DNA of 64,000 nucleotides from Aquimarina spongiae (GCF_900141785.1 NZ_FQYP01000005.1:62001-126000), one strand, 5' to 3'. Positions 7,457 to 17,274 are shown, counted from the first letter of the stretch. The notes: generated by a model from the letters alone, not told the origin. Numbers and translations: made by a program.

Positions 7457-10057
7457 TTAACTAACCAGGTTTTCTTGGTTCCTAAAAACCAGATTATCGT
7501 CAAATTCATCCAGTAAAATGATACTATCTGTTGAGACTTTACCGGCTAAAATTTCTTTGGATAACTTATTCAGCACCTCTTTTTGAATGGTTCTTTTGAT
7601 AGGTCTTGCTCCAAATTCTGGTTGAAATCCTCTTTCTGAAAGATAAACGATAGCTTCTTCGGTAGCATCTAATGTAATGCTTTGTTGTTTCAACATTTCA
7701 GAAACATTTTCAAGCTGAAGTTTTACAATCTCTTTGATATTGGATTTGGTCAATGGTGAAAACATTACAATATCATCTATTCTATTCAGAAACTCTGGGC
7801 GAACTGTTTGTTTTAATAGTCCTAAAACTTCCACCTTGGCGGCTTCCATTGCCGTATCCATATCTTTGATTCCTTCTAACTTATCCTGAATAATATGACT
7901 ACCCATATTACTAGTCATGATGATAATCGTATTTCTGAAATCAGCGGTTCTACCTTTATTATCAGTAAGTCTACCTTCGTCAAGAACTTGCAATAGAATG
8001 TTAAAGGTATCCGGATGCGCTTTTTCGATCTCATCCAGCAGAACCACAGAGTAAGGTTTTCTTCGTACAGCTTCTGTAAGTTGTCCACCTTCATCATATC
8101 CCACATATCCAGGAGGCGCTCCGACCAATCTACTCACCGAATGACGCTCTTGATACTCACTCATATCAATTCGAGTCATGGCACTTTCATCGTTAAATAA
8201 GAATTCAGCCAGCGCTTTGGCTAATTCGGTTTTACCAACTCCGGTAGTACCCAGGAACAGGAATGAACCAATTGGTTTTTTCTGATCTTGTAATCCAGCT
8301 CTGCTTCTTCGTACAGCATCACTTACAGCTTGTATCGCTTCTTCTTGCCCTACAACACGTTTTTGAAGTTCTTCTTCAAGAACAAGTAACTTTTCTCTTT
8401 CGCTTTGTAGCATTCTAGTTACCGGGATACCTGTCCATTTGGCTACCACTTCGGCAATATCATCATTGGTTACCTCTTCCTTGATTAAAGAAGTACTGCT
8501 TTGTTGTTCTTCTAATTGTTGTTGAAGTTGCTCAAGCTCTTGTTGCGCTTCCTTAATTTTTCCGTATCGTATTTCGGCCACTTTACCGTAATCTCCATTT
8601 CGTTCTGCACGTTCTGCTTCCAGTTTATACTCTTCGATATCTTTTTTGGTATTCTGGATACTATCTACAACTTCTTTCTCGCTTTGCCACTTCGCAAAGA
8701 TTTCATTTCGCTCTTCTTTTAAATTTGCCAAATCACTATTCAAAGCACTTAGTTTAGTAGCATCGTTTTCTCTTTTAATGGCTTCAATTTCTATTTCCAG
8801 TTGCATCACCTTACGGTCTAGCACATCCAGTTCTTCTGGTTTAGAATTGATTTCCATTCTTAACTTAGAAGCGGCTTCATCCATCAAATCAATAGCCTTA
8901 TCCGGCAAAAATCTATTGGTAATATAACGCTGAGAAAGCTCTACCGCCGCAATGATTGCCTCATCTTTGATTCGAACTTTATGGTGCGTTTCATACTTTT
9001 CTTTGATTCCTCTTAAAATTGAGATGGCGCTTTCGGTATCTGGTTCATCTACGGTTACTTTTTGAAATCTTCTTTCTAGTGCTTTGTCCTTTTCAAAATA
9101 CTTTTGGTATTCGTCCAAGGTAGTAGCCCCAATAGCTCTCAGTTCCCCTCTGGCCAGTGCAGGTTTTAAGATGTTGGCAGCATCCATAGCACCCTGCCCA
9201 CCTCCGGCACCCACCAAGGTGTGGATTTCATCGATAAACAATACAATATCTCCGTTACTAGAGGTTACCTCTTTTACAACCGCTTTTAATCGTTCTTCAA
9301 ATTCTCCTTTAAACTTTGCTCCGGCGATAAGGGCTCCCATATCTAACGAGAAAATTCTTTTGTCTTTCAAGTTTTCTGGAATATCTCCTGCGATGATTCG
9401 ATGCGCTAGTCCTTCGGCGATTGCCGTTTTACCTACCCCAGGCTCTCCAATCAACATAGGGTTGTTTTTGGTTCTTCTGGAGAGGATCTGCAGGATTCTT
9501 CGGATTTCTTCATCTCGTCCAATTACGGGATCCAGTTTTCCGCTTTCAGCTAGTTCGTTTAGGTTTTTTGCGTATTTATTTAGCGATTGATATGTATCCT
9601 CAGCACTTTGCGAGGTTACACGTTCTCCTTGTCTGATCTCATTGATTGCCTCATTCAAATCTTTTTGAGTTACTCCCTGATCTTTGAGAATCTGAGCAAT
9701 TTTACTCTTCGATTTAAAAATGGCAATTACCAAATGTTCTATAGAAACATATTCATCATTCATTTTTTTGGCAACGATGCTGGCTTCATTTAGCGATGTG
9801 CCTGCTTCTCGAGATAGTTGTATATCTCCTCCTGTTACCTTTGGAAAACTTTCTAATGTGCTATCCAATACTTTTTGAAGTAAAGCAATATTGACATTCA
9901 ATTTCTTAAGCAAGAATGGAAGTACATTTTCATCTACCGTAAGAATAGCTTTGAAGATGTGTTCATTCTCGATTTGCTGATGTCCGAAACTTTGGGCAAG
10001 CTGTTGCGCTTGCTGTATCGCTTCTTGTGATTTTATAGTGAAATTATTAAAATTCAT
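7457..10057 (-). CDS. clpB: ClpB disaggregase chaperone
   Basis: Hexameric AAA+ disaggregase acting with DnaK on aggregated proteins. At 866 residues it is full length. Order: Clp N-domain (MNFNNFTIKSQEAIQQAQ), first AAA module with Walker A GEPGVGKTA near residue 207 and GAGGGQGAMDAANILKP, the coiled-coil middle domain rich in E/K/Q (about 400-540, which separates ClpB from ClpA/ClpC), then the second AAA module with GTTGVGKTE and the FQPEFGARPIKRTIQ sensor-2 end. Monocistronic with its own terminator. No CIRCE-type repeat was recognised upstream. Confidence 0.98.
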   Translation of the reverse strand: MNFNNFTIKSQEAIQQAQQLAQSFGHQQIENEHIFKAILTVDENVLPFLLKKLNVNIALLQKVLDSTLESFPKVTGGDIQLSREAGTSLNEASIVAKKMNDEYVSIEHLVIAIFKSKSKIAQILKDQGVTQKDLNEAINEIRQGERVTSQSAEDTYQSLNKYAKNLNELAESGKLDPVIGRDEEIRRILQILSRRTKNNPMLIGEPGVGKTAIAEGLAHRIIAGDIPENLKDKRIFSLDMGALIAGAKFKGEFEERLKAVVKEVTSSNGDIVLFIDEIHTLVGAGGGQGAMDAANILKPALARGELRAIGATTLDEYQKYFEKDKALERRFQKVTVDEPDTESAISILRGIKEKYETHHKVRIKDEAIIAAVELSQRYITNRFLPDKAIDLMDEAASKLRMEINSKPEELDVLDRKVMQLEIEIEAIKRENDATKLSALNSDLANLKEERNEIFAKWQSEKEVVDSIQNTKKDIEEYKLEAERAERNGDYGKVAEIRYGKIKEAQQELEQLQQQLEEQQSSTSLIKEEVTNDDIAEVVAKWTGIPVTRMLQSEREKLLVLEEELQKRVVGQEEAIQAVSDAVRRSRAGLQDQKKPIGSFLFLGTTGVGKTELAKALAEFLFNDESAMTRIDMSEYQERHSVSRLVGAPPGYVGYDEGGQLTEAVRRKPYSVVLLDEIEKAHPDTFNILLQVLDEGRLTDNKGRTADFRNTIIIMTSNMGSHIIQDKLEGIKDMDTAMEAAKVEVLGLLKQTVRPEFLNRIDDIVMFSPLTKSNIKEIVKLQLENVSEMLKQQSITLDATEEAIVYLSERGFQPEFGARPIKRTIQKEVLNKLSKEILAGKVSTDSIILLDEFDDNLVFRNQENLVS

Positions 10058-10228
10058 TGTTGTTTATTTTGAGTTCGTCTCCATAGAATCAAATTGTATT
10101 CCTATTTAGTTTTGATGTCAAAATGTCTTGTAAACTGTTGGTTTTGCTGACTTTTTGACGGTTTGTAATATTTTGTATTGTGTAGCGACCAAAAGGAATA
10201 CCCTATTTAAAGATAGGAATCATTTGCG

Positions 10229-10236
10229 TAAGTTTG
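10229..10236 (+). promoter_or_regulatory. -7 promoter element of the ytxJ-like gene
   Basis: TAAGTTTG fits TAnnTTTG and lies 20 bases before the start codon at 10257. Confidence 0.4.
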
Positions 10237-10256
10237 TAACAAATTAAAACAAAGAA

Positions 10257-10652
10257 ATGGGATTATTCGGAAAACTATTTGGATCTGGAGAAAAAGAAGG
10301 TAAGGAAGAAAAAGAAGCGTTGCCATGGCAGCAGATCACCAGACTGGATCAATTGGATGTTATTGCCAAAAGATCAAAAACGAAAACTCAGGTGATATTC
10401 AAACATTCTACACGATGTGGAATTAGTAGAATGGTAATTCGAAATTTTGAGAGTAGTTTTGATTTGTCTGCGGATCAAATTGATCTGTATTATTTGGACT
10501 TATTGAGCTTTAGAGATATTTCTGCTGAGATAGCAGCAAAGTTTCAGGTATTTCACGAATCACCTCAAATGATCGTGATAAAAAATGGAGTTGCAGTGCA
10601 TCATTCTTCTCACAGTATGATTACCCCGCACGTGATACATCAATTTGTATAG
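10257..10652 (+). CDS. ytxJ: YtxJ-like bacillithiol-system redox protein
   Basis: A 131-residue thioredoxin-fold protein of the DUF2847/YtxJ family, proposed as a monothiol bacilliredoxin that removes bacillithiol from proteins. The active-site segment is FKHSTRCGISRMVIRNFE with a single cysteine, and the cis-Pro region is HESPQMIVIKNG. Expanding the family role to this organism implies bacillithiol use, which is not testable here. A strongly charged linker (GEKEGKEEKEA) follows the first 10 residues. Single gene with promoter element and terminator. Confidence 0.85.
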   Translation: MGLFGKLFGSGEKEGKEEKEALPWQQITRLDQLDVIAKRSKTKTQVIFKHSTRCGISRMVIRNFESSFDLSADQIDLYYLDLLSFRDISAEIAAKFQVFHESPQMIVIKNGVAVHHSSHSMITPHVIHQFV

Positions 10653-10655
10653 TAT

Positions 10656-10689
10656 AAAAAAAGGGAGGTTATTCAACCTCCCTTTTTTA
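10656..10689. terminator. bidirectional terminator between the ytxJ-like and lipoprotein genes
   Basis: AAAAAAGGGAGGTT-ATTC-AACCTCCCTTTTTT: GC-rich stem with A/T tracts on both sides, between convergent genes. Confidence 0.92.
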
Positions 10690-10696
10690 TTTTGAT

Positions 10697-11884
10697 TTAT
10701 TGAAATCTATAACTCGTAATAATATTTTTCAATTTATTTTTCAGATCCTCACCAGAATCATAAACCATTTGTTCATTCGATGGGAATCTTACGGCCTGCA
10801 ATCCTAAGAATCTAACTAAATCATCATCCAAGGCTCTTTTGTCGCCGTTATAATTGGCATAGATATGTTCAAAAACATATTCGCTTGCCAGCGGGAACGC
10901 TTCCAGAAGCTGTTTTGTTCTTAGGTTTTTGTATTGCACATTACCGGTAACTCTGGCAGATTTGAATTGCGTAAACTCATAGTATTCACAAAACACTTTT
11001 ACCATCTTATCTACCTTAACCTTGTTTCCTTCTTCATCTTTAACTACTTCGCCATTTTCATCCAATAGGTATTCCCAACCATCTTTGATCAACTTTTCTT
11101 TTTGCAATTGTCGTTCTCTAACCTGCTCTGGAGAAATTTGAATATCTCTGAAAGTTACTTCCATTGCATAATCATAATTTACCTTGTTTTGAGGTTGACT
11201 GTGATATACGGTCCATAGATCATTAAGTCCGTAGGTTCCAAAATTAAGTAGATCCTCCTCTAATCTTTTTGGGATGATCACGTTGGTACTATTTTTCATA
11301 TTCACTTTTACAAAATCAATACCCTTATAATGTGCTTCCTCGATTAGATTCAGCGTATTCTTATAGTTAGGATTGATTTTATCTAGATATACCAAATCAT
11401 CATAGACTGCACGATAGTCTGCTTTTTGTCTTGCATTAGACAGCAGATTTTTTGCATTGTTATATAGGTAATCAGACAGTTTTTCTTTGGTAGATATGAT
11501 TTTTTGATCATAATTTTCCATTAAGAAGTTGGCATTACGACCTTGTTCTATAACATAAAGCGGTAATAATGGTTTTATCCTTTCCTGTCTTTTTCTCATG
11601 GACTCTAGGGTAGTATAAATTCGTTCCAGGTTCGCTGGATTCCCTTCTTTTTCCATGTAGCTCACAGCATTCTTATCCCGATCCACAACCTTTGCATAGG
11701 CTTGTTCCAACATTAAGATATAAGGCTGCTTACCTTTCTTTTCTTTGTTTGTTCGAAGCTTGTTTAAAGCAATATTAATTGCCTGGTCATAGTTTCCGGT
11801 ATTCAGTGCCTTTTCTGTTTCTTTGACACTACTACAAGAAGATACTATAACGAGCAAAGAGAATAAAAGTAGTAGTTTTTTCAT
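10697..11884 (-). CDS. lipoprotein with TPR-like helical repeats
   Basis: A 395-residue lipoprotein: signal LLLLFSLLVIVSSC with lipobox cysteine C17. The N-terminal third (ETEKALNTGNYDQAINIALNKL) looks like helical TPR-type repeats, and the middle and C-terminal parts mix helix and strand. No enzyme motif was seen. Likely an inner- or outer-membrane lipoprotein. A family name cannot be assigned; orthologues are probably restricted to Flavobacteriia. Confidence 0.75.
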   Translation of the reverse strand: MKKLLLLFSLLVIVSSCSSVKETEKALNTGNYDQAINIALNKLRTNKEKKGKQPYILMLEQAYAKVVDRDKNAVSYMEKEGNPANLERIYTTLESMRKRQERIKPLLPLYVIEQGRNANFLMENYDQKIISTKEKLSDYLYNNAKNLLSNARQKADYRAVYDDLVYLDKINPNYKNTLNLIEEAHYKGIDFVKVNMKNSTNVIIPKRLEEDLLNFGTYGLNDLWTVYHSQPQNKVNYDYAMEVTFRDIQISPEQVRERQLQKEKLIKDGWEYLLDENGEVVKDEEGNKVKVDKMVKVFCEYYEFTQFKSARVTGNVQYKNLRTKQLLEAFPLASEYVFEHIYANYNGDKRALDDDLVRFLGLQAVRFPSNEQMVYDSGEDLKNKLKNIITSYRFQ

Positions 11885-11942
11885 GTCGTTTGTTTTTTAG
11901 ATTTGGGATACAAAATCAATTTTGATGCCACAAAATAACAAA

Positions 11943-11971
11943 AAACCTCGAAACCTTTGTTTTCGAGGTTT
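11943..11971 (-). terminator. fahA terminator
   Basis: 11-bp stem AAACCTCGAAA / TTTCGAGGTTT with a 7-base loop, 21 bases after the fahA stop and followed by a T-run on the minus strand. Confidence 0.85.
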
Positions 11972-11991
11972 AAAAGATGTTTTTTGAGGTA

Positions 11992-13272
11992 TTATTTTTT
12001 AAAGATAGGCAGTAGTTTGGTGGATACTTCTCCAAATCCAATACGAACTCCTGATTTCTCACAATACCCTCGCATGATTACTGTGTCATTATCTTCGATA
12101 AACTTTCGACTTCCACCACTTTTAAGCTGTACTGGTTTTTCTCCTCGCCAACTTAATTCCAGCATCGATCCATAAGAATCAGGTGTTGGTCCGGATAAGG
12201 TACCACTTCCCATCATGTCTCCAGAGTTCACAGGACATCCATTAATGGTATGGTGTGCTAGCTGTTGAGACATATTCCAGTACATATACTTGAAATTACT
12301 CTCGGATACGATAGTTTCTTCTTCGTTTTCTGGTTGGATCGCCACTTCCAGATTGATATCAAAACTTTTCTTTCCTGTAGATTGAAGATAGGGTAGAGGC
12401 TCTTTTAACAGCTTAGGCCCATCAGTTCTATAAGGTTCTAATGCATCCAAAGTTACAATCCATGGCGAAATAGAAGAGGCAAAGTTTTTACCTAAGAAAG
12501 GACCTAGCGGCACATACTCCCATTTTTGAATATCTCTGGCACTCCAGTCGTTAAATAATACCAACCCAAAAATGTAATCTTCTGCTTCTTCAATAGGAAT
12601 AGGTTCTCCAAGCGCATTGGCATCTGTGGTGATAAACGCCATTTCAAGCTCAAAGTCCACTAAACGGGACGGCCCAAAAATAGGCTCTGTAGCTCCATTG
12701 GTTAGCTTTTGTCCTTGTGGTCGATGAATAGGAATTCCTGAAGGAATAATAGAACTACTACGACCATGATATCCTACCGGGAGATGCAACCAGTTTGGCA
12801 TTAATGCATTTTCCTTTCCTCTAAACATAGTACCTACGTTGGTAGCGTGTTCTATACTGCTGTAAAAATCGGTATAATCTCCTACACTAACCGGCAATTG
12901 CATTTCAATTTCATCCAAGGAAAAAAGAACCGCTTTTTTATGATCTTCATTATTTTTTAACGCATCATTTTTTGCGTCAAAGATTTCTGCAATTCTATTT
13001 CTTACCAGTCTCCATGTTTTTTTACCATCAGAAATAAAATCATTTAGTGAATCCTGAAGAAAAATATCATCGGTTAGGGGGATTCCATCAAAGTATCCCA
13101 ATTGATGTAGAGCACCAAGATCTATTGCTGTATCACCAATTCTTGTTCCTATAGTAATAATATCATCTCTTGTAAGAAACACTCCAAACGGTATGTTTTG
13201 TATAGGAAAGTCAGTATTTACTGTAGTTTCAATCCAGGTCTTTCTATCTGGATTATTTGCAGTTATTGGCAT
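11992..13272 (-). CDS. fahA: fumarylacetoacetase
   Basis: Last step of tyrosine and homogentisate breakdown, splitting fumarylacetoacetate to fumarate and acetoacetate. The 426-residue length is that of eukaryote-type FAH. N-terminal domain about 1-115, then the FAH barrel with YTDFYSSIEHATNVGTMFRG, the metal-site acidic stretch VDFELEMAFI, FNDWSARDIQKWEYVPLGPFLGKNF and the MGSGTLSGP motif near the C-terminus. Monocistronic here; other tyrosine catabolism genes are not in the window. Confidence 0.96.
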   Translation of the reverse strand: MPITANNPDRKTWIETTVNTDFPIQNIPFGVFLTRDDIITIGTRIGDTAIDLGALHQLGYFDGIPLTDDIFLQDSLNDFISDGKKTWRLVRNRIAEIFDAKNDALKNNEDHKKAVLFSLDEIEMQLPVSVGDYTDFYSSIEHATNVGTMFRGKENALMPNWLHLPVGYHGRSSSIIPSGIPIHRPQGQKLTNGATEPIFGPSRLVDFELEMAFITTDANALGEPIPIEEAEDYIFGLVLFNDWSARDIQKWEYVPLGPFLGKNFASSISPWIVTLDALEPYRTDGPKLLKEPLPYLQSTGKKSFDINLEVAIQPENEEETIVSESNFKYMYWNMSQQLAHHTINGCPVNSGDMMGSGTLSGPTPDSYGSMLELSWRGEKPVQLKSGGSRKFIEDNDTVIMRGYCEKSGVRIGFGEVSTKLLPIFKK

Positions 13273-13307
13273 CGTTGTTTTTTTATGTTATTGCTAATTC
13301 GAATAAT

Positions 13308-13315
13308 CAAATATA
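13308..13315 (-). promoter_or_regulatory. -7 promoter element of fahA
   Basis: Minus-strand TATATTTG fits TAnnTTTG, 35 bases before the fahA start. Just upstream, an 11-base palindrome AGAACGGTTCT (13323-13333) could be an operator. The 309-base gap 13273-13581 otherwise holds only AT-rich DNA and the glyA promoter. Confidence 0.4.
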
Positions 13316-13547
13316 TAATTTTAGAACGGTTCTCGGTTTTTAATTCTGTGAAAAATAATTAAAAGATTCTTAAGGAATGATAACCCTCAATATTATGGTG
13401 TTTTTTTGATAAATGTTCAATGATTGTATCCTCAAAAATTGTGTTTTAAAAGGGATTATTTCTGTATGAAGATAGAACTCTCAAACTGTGAACAAATTGT
13501 TCATATTTATTAAGGATTGTTTAGGTAATTGTAAAGAAAGGATTCCC

Positions 13548-13555
13548 TATTTTTG
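13548..13555 (+). promoter_or_regulatory. -7 promoter element of glyA
   Basis: TATTTTTG fits TAnnTTTG, 26 bases before the start codon; a TTG at 13529-13531 with 16-base spacing is a possible -33 element. Confidence 0.5.
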
Positions 13556-13581
13556 CTTTTTTATTAACAAACTAGGAATAC

Positions 13582-14856
13582 ATGCAACGCGACGAACAAA
13601 TTTTTGATTTGATTCAAGACGAAAAAGAACGTCAGATCAACGGATTAGAGCTTATAGCTTCTGAGAACTTTGTGAGTGAACAAGTAATGGAGGCTGCCGG
13701 ATCAGTATTAACCAATAAGTACGCCGAAGGATACCCAGGTAAAAGATATTACGGTGGGTGTGCTGTGGTGGATGTTGTCGAACAAATTGCTATCGATCGT
13801 GCCAAAGAATTATTCGGTGCGGCCTATGCTAATGTTCAACCTCATTCTGGATCTCAAGCCAATACAGCAGTATATCATGCTTGTTTGAAACCTGGAGATA
13901 AAATACTAGGTTTTGATCTTTCTCATGGAGGGCATTTAACACATGGTTCTCCAGTGAATTTTTCAGGAAAATTATACAATCCTGTTTTTTACGGAGTAGA
14001 GAAAGAAACCGGACGTTTAAATTATGATAAGATCCAGGAGATTGCTGAAGCAGAGCAACCGCAATTAATCATTGCAGGAGCTTCTGCGTATTCCAGAGAA
14101 ATAGATTATAAAAGATTCAGAGAAATAGCAGATAGTGTAGGTGCCATTCTTATGGCGGATATTGCACACCCCGCAGGTTTGATCGCTAAAGGAGTGATAT
14201 CAGACCCTGTTCCTTATTGTCATGTAGTAACTACAACTACGCATAAAACACTTCGTGGACCAAGAGGAGGGTTGATCTTAATGGGAGAAGATTTTGAAAA
14301 CCCATTCGGAATTACTTTGAAAAGTGGTAAAAAGCGAATGATGTCTTCGATGTTTGATAGTGCTGTTTTTCCTGGTAATCAAGGAGGTCCACTAGAACAT
14401 ATCATTGCGGCAAAAGCAATCGCATTTGGAGAAGCATTGACTGATGAGTTCTTACACTATATTGTACAGGTGAAGAAAAATGCTGCTGTTATGGCAGAAG
14501 CATTCGTGAAAAAAGGATATGAGGTAATTTCTGGAGGTACAGACAATCATATGATGTTGATTGACCTAAGAAATAAAAACGTGACCGGAAAGCAAGCTGA
14601 AGAAGCTTTGGGTGTTGCGGAAATTACAGTGAACAAAAACATGGTTCCGTTTGATGATAAATCACCATTTGTTACTTCTGGAATTCGTATAGGAGTTTCT
14701 GCAGTTACTACCAGAGGTCTAAAAGAAGACGATATGCTTCAGATTGTTGAATTAATCGATAAAGTAATCGTTAACGTAGAAAATGAAGAAGAATTACACA
14801 AGATAGCTGACGAGGTGAATGCGATGATGGCCGATAAGCCATTGTTTGTAAGCTAA
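13582..14856 (+). CDS. glyA: serine hydroxymethyltransferase
   Basis: PLP enzyme interconverting serine and glycine with tetrahydrofolate, the main one-carbon source. 424 residues, full length. The PLP lysine is K222 in [16 protein letters not shown]; other blocks are [24 protein letters not shown] and [11 protein letters not shown]. Single gene with its own promoter element and terminator. Confidence 0.98.
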   Translation: MQRDEQIFDLIQDEKERQINGLELIASENFVSEQVMEAAGSVLTNKYAEGYPGKRYYGGCAVVDVVEQIAIDRAKELFGAAYANVQPHSGSQANTAVYHACLKPGDKILGFDLSHGGHLTHGSPVNFSGKLYNPVFYGVEKETGRLNYDKIQEIAEAEQPQLIIAGASAYSREIDYKRFREIADSVGAILMADIAHPAGLIAKGVISDPVPYCHVVTTTTHKTLRGPRGGLILMGEDFENPFGITLKSGKKRMMSSMFDSAVFPGNQGGPLEHIIAAKAIAFGEALTDEFLHYIVQVKKNAAVMAEAFVKKGYEVISGGTDNHMMLIDLRNKNVTGKQAEEALGVAEITVNKNMVPFDDKSPFVTSGIRIGVSAVTTRGLKEDDMLQIVELIDKVIVNVENEEELHKIADEVNAMMADKPLFVS

Positions 14857-14874
14857 TCAGTAAGATTACAAAAT

Positions 14875-14912
14875 AAAAAAACCAGTACCGAGACTTCGAT
14901 ACTGGTTTTTTT
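14875..14912. terminator. bidirectional terminator after glyA
   Basis: 12-bp stem AAAAAACCAGTA / TACTGGTTTTTT with a 13-base loop between convergent glyA and the AhpD-like gene. Confidence 0.88.
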
Positions 14913-14939
14913 ATTTTGAAAAATTACGCAAAACAATTT

Positions 14940-15545
14940 TTAAGAATGTTCCCAGTTATCTGGATCTGCACTGTCATTTGGGGATAAGCCAATGATATCA
15001 CCTTCGGTATTTACTCCAAGGCCTACCACTGTTCGGTTTACATAATTAAAATAGCTAACCACCTGGTTGATTTCCAAAATCTCCCCATCCGTCAAATTTT
15101 GATCTCGTAGCGCATGAATATCTGATTCGGTAATAGTATGATGCGCTAGTGTAAGCTTTTTGGCGTATGCTAATCCAGCAAGGAATTGATATTTAAAATG
15201 TGCTTCTACATCGTCATTGAGAAGACAAGTTTTAATCTCCTGAAATTTATGGTCGTCTTGTAATAATCGTTTCAAACCTTCGGCATGATGGTCTACACAG
15301 TAACTACATCGATTCAGCGAACTTACATATACACCCAGCGTTTCCAAATACCATTTGGGCAGCGTATTATTAGAATTATGGAGTACGTTTTTATACAGTC
15401 CCATATGACCTATTAAAGAGTGAGGTCTTAAGCTATGTATAGATAATACATTATCGATGTTGTTATTCGGGCCTTTTACACGATCGTAGATCTTTTTTAA
15501 TTGCCCGGTGGCTTGATCGTACGGAATTTCTTTTATCCAACTCAT
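14940..15545 (-). CDS. AhpD-like peroxidase-related (carboxymuconolactone decarboxylase fold) protein
   Basis: A 201-residue all-helical protein of the AhpD/CMD superfamily. The redox motif is seen as SLNRCSYCVDHHAEGLKRLL, i.e. CxxC followed by the catalytic histidine, as in alkylhydroperoxidase-like enzymes. Likely reduces peroxides or acts as a thiol-disulfide partner in the cytoplasm; the physiological donor is unknown. It ends a probable operon with lspA, 5 bases upstream. Confidence 0.85.
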   Translation of the reverse strand: MSWIKEIPYDQATGQLKKIYDRVKGPNNNIDNVLSIHSLRPHSLIGHMGLYKNVLHNSNNTLPKWYLETLGVYVSSLNRCSYCVDHHAEGLKRLLQDDHKFQEIKTCLLNDDVEAHFKYQFLAGLAYAKKLTLAHHTITESDIHALRDQNLTDGEILEINQVVSYFNYVNRTVVGLGVNTEGDIIGLSPNDSADPDNWEHS

Positions 15546-15550
15546 GCTTT

Positions 15551-16063
15551 TTACTTTTTAAATAAGATTTCGTCTTTGTTTACCAAAACACTGAACAATA
15601 CCAGAATAGAACCAACCATAATCGAAACATCCGCAAGATTGAAAATCTCGGTTTTGATAAGTCCGAGATCCAGAATTAGGAAATCGGTAACAGAGTTATG
15701 TACAATACGATCAAATAGATTCCCAATACCACCACCTATAATAAAGGCAAAACCTACAACGGTTTCTTTTTTGTATTTTGTTTGTATCAGTATATGGCGA
15801 AGTAAAAAGACCAAAACCAAAGTAGGAATGATTTGTAAGAAAATTATTTTTAATAGTGGAGATAAATCAGATCCAACACTCCATGCCGCACCTTCGTTTT
15901 CGACTTTAGTCAATACAAAACTATCTTTTATTACATGAATTCTTTCTTCCTTTGCTATCGTTTGTCGCACTACGTTTTTTAAAACCTGATCACAACTTAC
16001 ATTGAGCAGCACTAAAGCTAATATGAAAGTAATTCTTAGTTTTTTAGCAATTTTTATGGACAT
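15551..16063 (-). CDS. lspA: lipoprotein signal peptidase LspA
   Basis: Aspartyl peptidase of the inner membrane that cleaves prolipoproteins before the lipidated cysteine. Start at 16063 gives 170 residues; the frame could extend 11 residues upstream. Family motifs: DQVLKNVVR in the first block, NEGAAW, GGGIGNLFDR and FNLADVSI, the last two carrying the catalytic aspartates. Four hydrophobic helices are seen. The first helix ends in LLNVSCDQ, which itself resembles a lipobox. It sits between an NTF2-like secreted protein and the AhpD-like gene in one direction. Confidence 0.93.
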   Translation of the reverse strand: MSIKIAKKLRITFILALVLLNVSCDQVLKNVVRQTIAKEERIHVIKDSFVLTKVENEGAAWSVGSDLSPLLKIIFLQIIPTLVLVFLLRHILIQTKYKKETVVGFAFIIGGGIGNLFDRIVHNSVTDFLILDLGLIKTEIFNLADVSIMVGSILVLFSVLVNKDEILFKK

Positions 16064-16108
16064 ATTAAAAGGGTGATTTATATTAAAATTAGGCAAGAGT
16101 AGCTTTAT

Positions 16109-16645
16109 TTACTGTTTCCAATAGTCTTTGAAATCTGTAATAGGAAAAGCTTCTTCATATTTTTCGCTGTTGATGGTTCTGTTCTCGTTCGAGTCGTAAT
16201 CCAGGGTAATTTTCCAATTTTTGCCTTCTAACTTTAATAAAAGATGAAATTGTCCATAAGATGTTTTTTCTTCATTGTTTTTATTGGTGTAGTACACGCG
16301 ATAAATACCCCGGTCCGAGATTAGCGAATCCGATAGGATTCTTTCAAAAAGTCTGAAGCTGATTTTTGCAGGTTTTCTATCGGGTTCGCTCCATCTTTTC
16401 TGATATCCGTCCAAATATTGGGAAACTGTTTTTATCTCTCCGCCATTTCCTGAAATTCGTATCATTTCTTTGCTGTGGATGGAAGCAAAAAGGTCATAAT
16501 CCAATGTTTCAAAAGCTTTGGAAAAGTTCTCGTAAATATCTGCATTGATTTTATCGTGTATGGTTGCTTTTTGAGCAATACCTTGTTGCATTCCGCAGAT
16601 TACAAGTGATAGCAATATAAAGTTCGGAATATATTTAGATATCAT
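16109..16645 (-). CDS. secreted NTF2-like (DUF4440-type) protein
   Basis: A 178-residue protein with signal peptide MISKYIPNFILLSLVICGMQ ending near GIAQ. The following NADIYENFSKAFETLDYDLFASIHSKEMIRIS and LLLKLEGKNWKITLDYD fit the SnoaL/DUF4440 fold, which holds small ligands or acts in stress proteins; no activity can be assigned. It lies 5 bases after the GNAT gene and 45 before lspA, so co-transcription is likely. Confidence 0.7.
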   Translation of the reverse strand: MISKYIPNFILLSLVICGMQQGIAQKATIHDKINADIYENFSKAFETLDYDLFASIHSKEMIRISGNGGEIKTVSQYLDGYQKRWSEPDRKPAKISFRLFERILSDSLISDRGIYRVYYTNKNNEEKTSYGQFHLLLKLEGKNWKITLDYDSNENRTINSEKYEEAFPITDFKDYWKQ

Positions 16646-16650
16646 GAGGA

Positions 16651-17187
16651 TTAAGATTTTGACTTTTTATACAATACACAAGATAACAATTCTGGATAGT
16701 TCTCCAGTTTAGGATGCAAAAAGGTTTCCATTCTTTCCATTCCTATTTTTTTCATGATCAATTCTGATTTCATATTAATTTCTGGTGCAACAGAATATAT
16801 AGTATCCAAACCAATTTGATGATAACCATAATCCAGGCACGCTTTAGCGCCTTCTGTAGCATAACCTTGATTCCAAATACTTTTTTTTAAGCGCCATCCG
16901 ATATCTACAAAGGTTCCAAGTTTTGTTAAGTAGGTTTGTTCGGATAGCCCTATAAACCCTATGAATTCCTGATTTTCCAAGATGTCAACAGCAAAATAAC
17001 AAAACTTAAGTTCTTTATACATGCTTTGCATTCTTTTGATAAAATCCTCGGTATCATCTTTTGAGGGTTTAAAAGGGAAAAACTCCATGACGTCATCGTC
17101 ATTGTTAATATGATACAAAGCGTCAAGATCATCCATTGACCATTCTCGAAAACCTAGTCGTTCCGAAGAGAAAATGTAAGTGTTCAT
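16651..17187 (-). CDS. GNAT family N-acetyltransferase (RimJ/RimL type)
   Basis: A 178-residue acetyl-CoA-dependent acetyltransferase. It starts with the typical SERLGFREWSMDDLDALYHI block; FIGFIGLSEQ and GWRLKKSIWNQGYATEGAKACLDYG form the acetyl-CoA-binding motif A region; ending ENYPELLSCVLYKKS is also family-like. Substrate may be a protein N-terminus or a small amine; sequence does not decide. First gene of the four-gene run ending with the AhpD-like protein. Confidence 0.88.
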   Translation of the reverse strand: MNTYIFSSERLGFREWSMDDLDALYHINNDDDVMEFFPFKPSKDDTEDFIKRMQSMYKELKFCYFAVDILENQEFIGFIGLSEQTYLTKLGTFVDIGWRLKKSIWNQGYATEGAKACLDYGYHQIGLDTIYSVAPEINMKSELIMKKIGMERMETFLHPKLENYPELLSCVLYKKSKS

Positions 17188-17274
17188 AAGGTTGTTGCTA
17201 AAGTGAAGACTAAAATATGTTTTTCTTTCAAAAATGCTTTCTTTGTATGCGAAACATTATATGTATTTTGTGAT

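Noticed and set aside
9084-9590. 168-residue open frame on the plus strand inside clpB
   Set aside because: Antisense to strongly conserved ClpB Walker and sensor regions; low-complexity Ser/Leu/Ala sequence, no start signal.
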